In this document: positions 56,091 through 64,000 of the stretch, one piece after another
How the letters are laid out: each line of letters starts with the position of its first letter
How positions within the stretch are numbered: position 1 is the stretch's first letter
Source: Sisyra terminalis
Taxonomy: Eukaryota; Arthropoda; Insecta; Neuroptera; Sisyridae
DNA length: 64,000 nt
NCBI GenBank assembly: GCA_958496175.1
Contig: OY292280.1
Span: 9,362,001 to 9,426,000 of the forward strand
Reading direction: 5' to 3'
The notes under the pieces: generated by a model
Database searches by the model: none
Told to the model about the DNA's origin: nothing
What the model saw: the letters and a program-made list of their open reading frames with translations, nothing else
Position numbers and translations under genes: made by a program

Positions 56091-57250
56091 GGAAAATGCT
56101 AAATTTTTCCACAATCTAATAAAGTCGGTAAGTAGTGAGTCAATTGAGTTTGACACGATTTAACATGTATATGTTTTCGATGTTGTTTTGTCTCGTGTTT
56201 TTTTTTCTTTCGTGAGAATTGGCGTAAAAGCGGGAATAGAATGGGGAAAGGGCCGGGAAAGGACGGGATCTTGAGGGAATAGACTCCCATTGTGTCAACT
56301 GTTCTGAGAGAATTTTTCAAATCTTTGAAATCAGTATGCTCGACGTTACTGTTCTCCATTCTTTATATAATGATGTTACGCCATTGAATGAAGTCCTGAA
56401 GAATGAAAAACATCAGGATGGGAAAATGAGAATTTCAGATGATTGACGATGTTAAAAAAATGTACAATCCATACGTGTGAAACTTTTAGAAAGTCGAACT
56501 CGTTTCTTTCACTTGATGTATGACTGTGACAATGTTGGAACTAAACTAGCATCGATGAATTTCGGATAAATGCCACCCGGCATTGTCCTCGGGAACAATG
56601 CGTCTCCCACTAACGACGTCACTGGAAACCTGTCACACCTAACCCCTCAATTTATCCGTGGAAAATCTTTCATGTAATTACTAAAAATTTCAATCGGAAA
56701 ACACACAATGTGTCATCATGTCACAGAACAATTTTCATACTCACTACCCCCACCCCACCCCCATCCCCATCCCCACCCCATTTTCCCCCTCCCTACCAAG
56801 TGGGAAATCCTCTGCGTATTATCCTTGACGTCTTTTTTCCGCACAAAAAAGAAACCAATGTAACCGGAAGACATCTAGAAGTGTTGTTCGAAAACTATGC
56901 GACAATACGGGCAAACATCCCCATTTACGTTATTCACTCATCCAAGTTCACGACATAATAGATATCCAGTAGATGTAGACGAATCGCGTCGTTCTACTTT
57001 ACAAATAAGTTTTGGCCGAAAAATTTCCTCCCTAGAGCCAATCCCAATGCTCCCGACAACATTCCATTTAGTGCTACCAAACCAACCCCCCTGTCCACCA
57101 TTTCAAACATGAACCATATTTTATCACCATATACTTGACAAACTCTCCAATGATTTGCCCTTTCGAAAGTTCCAACCAAGAAAATCATGTAAATTGAAGT
57201 GCGACCATTGATACATTTCAATTATGTAAAACTTTCCCAAATCTTTTCCA
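56091..57250. other. Single-copy island with cytosine tract
   Basis: Among the less AT-rich parts of the window. Frames on both strands overlap heavily at 56710-57221, typical of composition rather than coding. 56747-56779 carries six runs of four or five C separated by one or two bases, so the minus strand is a strong G-quadruplex candidate. Confidence 0.4.
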
Positions 57251-57285
57251 AAAATATTTTTTTAATGTTATTTACTGTCGCTTTA

Positions 57286-57432
57286 TAACTACTAAGGTCT
57301 TTAACGGTTCTAGAGTTAATTAAAATCCGCAAACCGTGATATATTGAATATTTGCTCGATTCAAGATTCGAACTCAACACCTAACAGTTTTGGGGTGACC
57401 ACCTTGACCACTCGGCTACCAATAGACTGTCT
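57286..57432 (-). repeat. tRNA-derived SINE fragment
   Basis: On the minus strand the head (57420 downward) has an A box (TAGCCGAGTGGTCAAGG, 57402-57418) and a B box (AGTTCGAATCT, 57364-57374), at close to normal tRNA spacing. The T-arm can pair with G-U pairs, but the acceptor stem does not pair, so it is not a working tRNA. The body (CGGTTTGCGGATTTTAATTA, then GACCTTAGTAGTTA) is shared with the 286-bp array at 41.1-42.0 kb, and the head with 14.5 and 15.3 kb. Confidence 0.65.
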
Positions 57433-57637
57433 ATAAACTAGTAACTTTTTCCCAAATAAATATAGAAATTTTAATTATAGAATGTTCTAGAAACTTGGTT
57501 TCTTGACCTCTAAGCCTTTAAAACTGATAATAATAGGAGGCGAGGGAAATTAAAAATGTATCAGCTTCAGAAACCTTCAATTTTATAAGGAACTTGGATA
57601 GCATATATAGTTGTCAAACCAAAAAGCATAACTATGT

Positions 57638-58150
57638 TAGGGTGATTCAAAAAAAAAATATTTTTTCTTGCAAACTGACTGAAAAATAATAAGGGAATGT
57701 ATTCCCTACGTAAAAACTGAGGACTGAAAAAAAAATATTTTATTTGACTTATATATCATTGAAAAGGTATTTAAAAGTTAAAAAATTATCTGCATTAATC
57801 TTTTTAGTTGAACTAATAAAAAGCACAGTTATTTAATGTAAAATACAAAAAATTGCCTTTTTGAAATATAAATATTTTTATAGATAATAATCTGACAGTA
57901 AACTTTTTTTTTACGTAATTGTTGTAAATAGATCCTTAGAGTTGCTCAGTAAGAAAATATTAACGAAAAAAATGTAATAGTAATATTAATAATAATAATA
58001 GTAATAAAGCTTAAAGTAAATACGTTTTTAAAACCGTGCATATATAAAATCGTGAATTTATATACCCCCTCTGACTGATGAAATTTTAATATTCGGTGTA
58101 TTCCTTATAGGAAGAAGGCATGTGATAAGATTTTTTTTTTGAAAATTTCT
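57638..58150. mobile_element. Probable decayed foldback end
   Basis: TAGGGTGATTCAAAAAAAAA then TTTTTTCTTGCAAACTGACT matches the outer end of the 22.2-kb foldback closely. No mirrored arm or 8-bp duplication was found; an ACCCTAA near 58151 lacks further similarity. Probably a solo end or a deleted copy. Confidence 0.45.
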
Positions 58151-58387
58151 ACCCTAACAGAGAAGGGCGGATTCAGGATTTTTTTATTGGGGGGGGGTAC
58201 AAAATCTTTTATTTGCAAGTGCGTGAATGGGATTACGAAAAAATTCGCAAATCCAGCCAGAAATCATCATAATGATAAATAATAAATAATCATATCTTCA
58301 TAATGATAAAAGAAATTTAAAATCCTCTTCCAGAGCAAAAGGCATACGCCAAATCGTGTATGGTGAACTCTTGACTATCCAATATGG

Positions 58388-58923
58388 TTTAATTATATAG
58401 TTGAAATTCAGATATTTCAATAAGTTTAAAGATACATAATGGTTATACATGATTATGGAAGAACTGGGTTTCGTGCAATTGTATAAATTTCATTTTCGCA
58501 GTTGTGTTGTACAGTGCAATAGTATAATAGTTTTTGGAAAAAGGTTCATTCGGGAATCGAAACAGTGAGATGGGGTTATTTTGACGCGAGTATTTTGATA
58601 ACTTTCGAATTTTTTTAGTCATAATTTAGACCGAATTTATTGAACTTAGCCATATTTTTTATTAATGTATAGATGCTGATTGATTTACAGATTATTTGGT
58701 TCACGGTAGGTATACGCAATTGAACATACTCTTTTTAGATATTTATAAATATTTTTTGAAAATTAATTGATTATTACAAAGAACTATTTTATTCTTTGCA
58801 ACAGTTTATTAAATGTGCCTTTTTCAAGAGTGTGAAGTGTTTTTAAGTGTGATTATATTTTTCGTAAAAGTAATAAGAAAAATAAAATACGTTACGCAGA
58901 CGAAGTCGCGGGGATCAGCCAGT
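58388..58923 (+). mobile_element. Helitron-like element, second locus
   Basis: A third copy of the 11.26-12.35 kb repeat: AGTTGAAATTCAGATATTTC, GAACTGGGTTTCGTGCAATT, GGTTCATTCGGGAATCGAAA, then the 3' hairpin GCAGACGAAGTCGCG and GGGATCAGCCAG before T. The terminal CTAG has become CCAG. It is diverged and has no coding. Confidence 0.6.
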
Positions 58924-60240
58924 GTTTAATATATAGCAGAAGTTACCTGTTTGGCCACATGCGTAGTTGCATTTTATTAAGTTCAATCCAGGTTTGTGCT
59001 CGCATAGATGGCGCTTATTGTTTACTGTTCAATGAATGTAACAGCCCAAATTAAATTCCCTAACACCATTTAATTTTCCACTTTCATGATGTACCTTATA
59101 AAGTATATAGCCAAAGAAAAGTTTATAAATTTCCATATCTTCAGTGATATAAGTGGTATCTATAATAAGGTAAATAAGGGTTGTTTTTAAAGAATATTTC
59201 CAGTAAGCTCTTGAAATTTGGCAAAATTTGAATAAAATTTGACATTATTACAGGATAGCTTAGCAAATTAAATCCTATTTGAGGTAAAAAACCTTATTAA
59301 AGAACAAAATTAATTATGATTTTTTTTTCAATTTTTTGCGTGCATGAGAATATTTTCAATTTTGATTATTTCATGATATCAGAGAAAAATTTTCAAAGGT
59401 TTTTATTCCCGTTGGTTTTTTTTGCATGTAAAATGGGAATAATGGGAATAACAATGCACAGATAGTTGGCAGTGTGTCCTGTAACAACGTTGATTAGGGA
59501 CAAGACGAACATATAGTGCGGTAACGGCCATTACGCTTCAATATTCCCATCCATATCAAAGTAAAATTAGTTCATTTTGCTTGTAATTTTGTAACGCTGT
59601 CAGACTATTGCATCAGATTACGAGCTTTTTAATAATCTGACCCTGTAAGCTTCATTGGCTCCGACAACTATAATCGGCATACTTTCCCATTTTCCCAGCC
59701 CCAACACGGTACCTTCAAATCCATTCTGGTCAAACGGGAACGACCTATTCAAATCCATACAACGTCTCTCTATTCATCGTAAAACACCACCTTCGCCACC
59801 CCTAACATTGCGATGCCCAGTTCTCATTTTTCTCCACCCCTATTCCTATTTCGATTTAATGGATTATCAAACTCTTTTTATTTAATTTGTTTTACGGCAT
59901 AATCCCACATATTGTTTTCATAATACATTATCTATTTTTACATTCCCCTCATCATAGAACGAAAATACTCAATTTACTGCGGAGCTTTCAAATTTAATCA
60001 GGAAAAATGAACAATTAAATTTCTTGGAATTTCATTATTAATTAAGCAAAAAGTACTAAAGAAATAATCTATTACTCTCATAACTTGAAAAACACCAATT
60101 GTATATAAAAAATTTCAATAAAATTGATTAAGAAACTGGGCAAGTTTTACAGTATACACCTAAAGCTCGTAAAGCTCCAAAAGATGTGCGCGCGCACACC
60201 AGCACATCTACTGAAATGTCTCCACATATATGTATTAGAG
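58924..60240. other. Repeat fragment and single-copy region
   Basis: 58.93-59.03 kb repeats the ATAGCAGAAGTTACCTGTTT segment seen near 8.55 kb and includes GATGGCGCTTATTG. 59.44-59.88 kb is a less AT-rich island. Short frames only; no gene recognised. Confidence 0.35.
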
Positions 60241-61153
60241 TAGTGCAAAAAAAATTTTTTTTGCCTATCATCTTAAACGCTTTTTTAAGGCATAAAAAAA
60301 ATCCCTCCAAAACGCAGGTTGATATCTTGATTCTCCACAAAGCTCAATGAATATATATTTTCCCATTTAAATAACACGTAAAAAATTTTTTTTTACGTTT
60401 TTATTTGGTAGAACTACAAAATATTTTTTTTTTAATTTTTCATCAACTATTCTTGTAGGAAATTTAATTCTCAACAAAAAAGTATTGAGGTAGTTTTTTC
60501 GTAATTCTAACAGGTAAAAAGTTATTAAGCCTTAAAACTCGCTACTGAGCAAATTTGTAAGAAGATAGTTTCAAAGTAATTTTTTGAAGGAATAAACAAT
60601 ATTACAAGATAATTTAATAAATTTTCATGGATTTAAGATAATTTTCAACTTTTTGAAAACTTTTTTGGTGATTGCATGTATTTATTTCAAAATTTATCAA
60701 ACTCTAGATTATTTATAATATAATTTATAAATTCTATAATCATCTGATTAAATTTTCTTTTATTGAGAGTATTTAAAGCTCAATAACTTTTTCCCCATTA
60801 GAATTACGAAAAAATTACTAGAGTACTTTTTTGAAGAAAATTCAATTTTCTATGAGAATAATTAATCCAAATTAAAAAAAGTAAATTTTTTCTTAGGTTT
60901 ATCGAATAAAAACGTAAAAAAACAAATCCCGACTTTGAGCGAGGCGATACCATAAAATGTCGCTGAGCTATAAAAATTTAAAAAAAAATCAAAGTTTATG
61001 TGTATTTTAAATGGAAAATATTCACACGCTGTGAGCGGGTACTTAATATTAATATTAACAGCTCAAACTTTCAGGGATTTTTTTTTGAAGTATTTCCAAC
61101 AAAATTTCGGCATGGGAGCAAAAAAAAAATACTCCCAAAAAAAAAACACCCTA
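60241..61153. mobile_element. Diverged foldback element
   Basis: The arms (about 60245-60700 and 60735-61150) are diverged mirror images: GTAGGAAATTTAATTCTCAA, AAAAAAGTATTGAGGTAG and TTTTTTCGTAATTCTAAC on the left are answered on the right. The right arm has CTTAATATTAATATTAACAG then CTCAAACTTTCAGGGATTTT, the subterminal block of the 204-1221 foldback. The right end ACACCCTA matches the TAGGGTG terminus; the left end (TAGTGCAAAAAAAA) is weaker. No clear target duplication. Confidence 0.65.
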
Positions 61154-61189
61154 CTATATACTTTATGTAAGGTAACTAAGGTAACATGA

Positions 61190-62595
61190 ATTAGTACATC
61201 AGACACTCATGAGGCGGCGCCACATCTCGACACATTTTTCATGGTGCAGAAGTTCGAAATTCACATTCATTAGTAACAACAACATTTTCCGAGTAATGAT
61301 TCAAACGCGTGCTTTTTGAAGAATAGTGCACTTTATTGGTACTGGACCTAAATTGATGCCATTTTTAACCTTTTTTTCGGACTCCTTGTACCTATACTTC
61401 GTGGTAGCATTAATCAAACATCAAGACCATTGAAACATTACAAGAAAAATAAAGTACGCAGTACTCTAATTGTGTGACATATTTAACAAATATAATACCT
61501 TGCATTAAAACTTCAGTCAGTCTATAAGTATTAATATCCTTTTCCGTGAATTCTAATACAAATTTTACTTACCTAATCTTCATAGTTGGCTAAATTAGAA
61601 CTATTTTAGTTCCTTTTGTTACTCAAAGTAAACATTTTTAATTCGCTGGGGTTGTGATACATATTTAAAACACATTTTCATACATATCGACCAAATAGAA
61701 GTAAAAGCTCCGCTTCATTCTATCATTGAGCATATTTAATGTTGTAATAATTTATTTCATTGCTGAATTTATTCTGAATTTAGTTCGTTAGACAAGTGAG
61801 TGAGAAATCGGAGAAAATGTGGTCGCAATTTATTTAAAAGGCGATGCTTGCTAGTTGGGATTGAATGGTGGTGGAGGGTGGTGGGCAATCGGGTGGCGTT
61901 TATTAGTTGGGAATATGAAGCGTTGTTCGTTTCGAGGAAGGTTGTAATTTGTTGGAATGGTTTGGAATCGACTAAGTTTATTATATACGTATAATTTTCA
62001 CATCTATCTTAATATCCCGTGTACGATGTCCTGGCCGGAGATGAAAGAGAACGAAGTGAAGAGATGCTTCCCGTTTCCCGAACCGCATATCATTCCCGTT
62101 CCATTCTCCTTATTTTTGTCTTGCACTCAAACTCACGTTTACGTATCGACCCACCCACACCCTACAGGTTTCCCACACAAAAGTTTACCTGACAGAAAAA
62201 ACAAAAAAAATAACAAAATCTTAATTTTTCTCCATCCTTCTCTGATGGCCGATACGCACTATTTTTACCTACTACCTTACTACCATACTACCATACTACC
62301 ATATATAGCATATTAACAGAAGCATTCATAGGTCATCAAGGACATCAAATGAAAAATGATCGTCTTAAACCTTCCCCCACCACATTCCATAAGGTATCAC
62401 AAACCCCCCACCCCCATCCCCTCTTTAAATGTCACGCTCAAATATAATTTTTTCCTCTTCCCTTATGATTACGATATAAAGATAAATTGTTTTATTATGG
62501 TAGTTACTAGTACTTCTCCATCACACTCAAATCATTCGTATTTTACCTATTAATATATATTCAATGGCTTTTAAAAAAATTAAATAAAAAATTCA
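61190..62595. other. Single-copy island region
   Basis: 61.2-61.8 kb is mixed. 61.8-62.5 kb is less AT-rich with G-rich then C-rich portions (three C blocks at 62404-62421). Overlapping plus-strand frames of 60-119 codons have no recognisable domain. ACCATACTACCATACTACCA at 62282 is a short tandem repeat. Confidence 0.35.
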
Positions 62596-63600
62596 ATGAT
62601 TCCGAAGAATAAACAGAAGATTGCAAAGAAAAATCAAAATCAATCTAGTTTCCTGGCCACAATTATGAAGGAGGAGTCCAATAGGGGCATAGGGATAAAC
62701 TTCCGAAAGAATGCAGAACACCGACAATTAATTTCCCATCTGTATGGAAAACAGAAAGTTAAGATTCGTGTATACAATATATAAAATATATTGCAGTCCA
62801 ACTTATGTAGTATAATTTAATAAAATAATATATAAAAAGTCATACCATATACATAAATTTGAACAGAAGTTCAAACAAAAATATTCGTGACGTATTGCCC
62901 AGATACGTATTTCGATTGCCAAGCAATCTTCCTCAGTGGTCATCAAGTAGTTTGGATCACTCCGTAACTATTTTGTGATGATTCACCTTACAGTCTACTA
63001 CTATCTTCTGACTTTGAACAGTTATACTGTATATGTATTATACTGTATATAAAAAAAAATGGTATAATGGGAACAGAAATAATTTCCCTACTCTACATTT
63101 AATTCATTCACAAAGCAAGCTTGTGAATCATCACAAAGCAGTTACGGAGTGATCCAAACTACTTGATGACCACTGATGAAGATTGCTTGGCAATCGAAAT
63201 ACGTATCTGGGCAATACGTCACGAATATTTTTGTTTGAACTTCTGTTCAAATTTATGTTGGTGGTATGATTTTTTTATATTGTTATATTAAATTATACTA
63301 CATAAATTGGACTGCAATATATTTTATATATTGTATACACAGTATAACTGTTCAAAGTCAGCGAAAAAATCTTATTTTGATTAAGATTCGTGTTAAAGGA
63401 GAAGATACCAAAAGTACAGGAGTTCGATTAGGATGATATCTTCTATCCAATTGGTTTAACACATGCGTGAAATGAAACCCTAGAAAAATTTAGTGAATTT
63501 AAAATGGGCAAACGAACCATTGAAGTTGTTAAATACGCTGACGATTTGGTGCTGTTGGTTAAAACGAAACGATATTTTTTATTAAAGTAAGTTATGCAGG
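62596..63600 (+). pseudogene. Non-LTR retrotransposon RT fragment, split by an insertion
   Basis: Before the insertion, 62686-62772 reads GIGINFR, then LISHLY and KVKIRV, like the RLI-LY-Q-V-R finger of LINE reverse transcriptases. After it, the same frame resumes with KGEDTKSTGVRLG, a TGA where the family has the Cys of GC-LSP, then FNTCVK. The catalytic YADD (63534-63545) in VVKYADDLVLLVK is one frame over, so at least one frameshift and one stop are present. It is dead. Its debris relative is at 28.3-28.6 kb. Confidence 0.75.
62772..63380 (+). mobile_element. CGAAAT-family element with perfect 13-bp target duplication
   Basis: TTAAGATTCGTGT flanks both sides exactly (62759-62771 and 63381-63393), and the duplicated bases are codons of the interrupted LINE. 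The short end at the left is ATACAATATATAAAATATAT. The long tail at the right is CAGTATAACTGTTCAAAGTC then AGCGAAAAAATCTTATTTTG and A. Motifs lie at about 62885-62960 (minus) and 63160-63225 (plus, CTGATGAAGATTGCTTGGCA). The strand follows the tail; it is opposite to the copies at 7.3 and 32.8 kb. Confidence 0.92.
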
Positions 63601-64000
63601 ATAAGGCTAGTTGAGCCACAACACTACCGCCACAGTCGGGAAGTAGGGAATAGAAAAAAAAATAGGGAAAGCACAATAAACTTTTTGTAGTTCCTGGGTT
63701 CCTATATCACCTAGTTAAGGTCAAGCATCTGGACGAACCTCAGCACTCGTCACAATAGGTACTTTTCGACTATTTCGGTTCCAGAACTTGATATCCCCAG
63801 TTTCTCATACCTCTTTTCAAACCATTCATTATATAATCCTACAAAAGCGGATCTCCTCTCTGGCAGAATTTTTCGAATACCATTTAATTTACTGATTGCT
63901 AAGATTTGCTCAGTTTCATGGCTTACAGTAGATGAAATAGGAACCTAAGGAACTCAATAAGCCAAAGGTTGCAATTTTGAGGCTCTGTTAACCTCGTTCT
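63601..64000. repeat. Dispersed repeat after LINE debris
   Basis: TAGTTGAGCCACAACACTAC, TTCCTGGGTTCCTATATCAC and CTAGTTAAGGTCAAGC match the repeat at 24.58 kb. The last bases (about 63930-63990) contain an inverted trace (GCCAAAGGTTGCAATTTTGA then GGCTC). Runs to the window edge. Confidence 0.5.

Noticed and set aside
57364..57420. Functional tRNA gene
   Set aside because: A and B boxes are good, but the acceptor stem does not pair and the anticodon arm is too long, so it is a tRNA-derived repeat.
57638..58160. Full foldback element between TAGGGTGATTC and the ACCCTAA near 58151
   Set aside because: No mirrored arm and no matching 8-bp duplication; similarity of the right side stops after seven bases.
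63155..63225. Complete, canonical hammerhead ribozyme
   Set aside because: Core CUGANGA...GAAA and stem II are present, but there is one extra A before stem II and no convincing stem I, so only hammerhead-like is claimed.

Overview
This window looks like AT-rich nuclear DNA from an animal, most likely an insect. It has no bacterial-style gene packing, no long intact reading frame, no rRNA or tRNA gene and no CRISPR. It is packed with eukaryotic transposon relics: hAT-type elements with 8-bp target duplications, a Helitron-like 3' end, LINE reverse-transcriptase debris, a tRNA-derived SINE head, and many satellites and foldbacks. The order or species cannot be told from the sequence alone. No complete protein-coding gene can be supported. 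Almost every open frame is a chance frame in repeats or in slightly less AT-rich islands.

Layout. 0.2-1.9 kb: a 1-kb foldback element beside a hAT MITE. 3.1-6.15 kb: a diverged ~170-bp satellite with a 380-bp tandem duplication. 7.3-8.7 kb: recurrent foldback family (called here the CGAAAT family). 10.2-10.8 kb: ~177-bp satellite. 11.3-12.35 kb: Helitron-like repeat. 13.8-15.96 kb: ~720-bp tandem array carrying tRNA-like SINE pieces. 16.3-17.3 kb: CGAAAT copies. 19.3-20.1 kb: hAT ends. 22.1-24.3 kb: duplicated foldback. 24.6-28.6 kb: 241-bp satellite and LINE debris. 29.8-31.9 kb: large inverted repeat made from two CGAAAT copies. 32.6-34.8 kb: ~217-bp satellite interrupted by a CGAAAT copy. 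34.9-37.3 kb: five tandem ~464-bp palindromic units. 38.2-39.8 kb: ~470-bp array carrying two MITEs. 41.1-43.6 kb: two more arrays and a half-length CGAAAT copy. 44.9-46.45 kb: 1.56-kb palindrome. 49.7-50.3 kb: satellite related to the one at 10.2 kb. 53.5 kb: minisatellite. 54.6-55.9 kb: foldback with perfect 8-bp duplication. 57.3 kb: SINE. 58.4-58.9 kb: Helitron-like copy. 60.2-61.15 kb: foldback. 62.6-63.6 kb: LINE reverse transcriptase split by a CGAAAT copy.

Between the repeats lie islands that are less AT-rich and not visibly repeated (about 6.3, 8.9-9.7, 13.0-13.8, 17.3-18.4, 21.5-22.1, 26.1-27.1, 28.6-29.4, 37.3-37.9, 40.1-41.1, 43.7-44.8, 48.6-49.7, 56.1-57.2, 59.4-59.9 and 61.7-62.6 kb). 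With no convincing coding content they may be conserved non-coding (regulatory) sequence in a gene desert or very long intron. That is inference.

The most interesting content is two repeat systems. (1) The CGAAAT family: ten or more copies, three bounded by 13-bp target duplications, with asymmetric ends and one half-length copy. These are marks of target-primed retrotransposition rather than a cut-and-paste MITE. Each carries inverted copies of a motif CTGAGGAAG-hairpin-CGAAA-TACGT that resembles the hammerhead ribozyme core. The 464-bp array carries the same architecture with a different sequence. (2) A superfamily of 0.8-1.6 kb foldbacks with ends like TAGGGTGATTCAAAAA, 8-bp target duplications, and an inner box combining TTAATATTAATATTAAG with CCGCATCGCA. 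Their arms share a ~174-bp module that also resembles the satellite at 3-6 kb.
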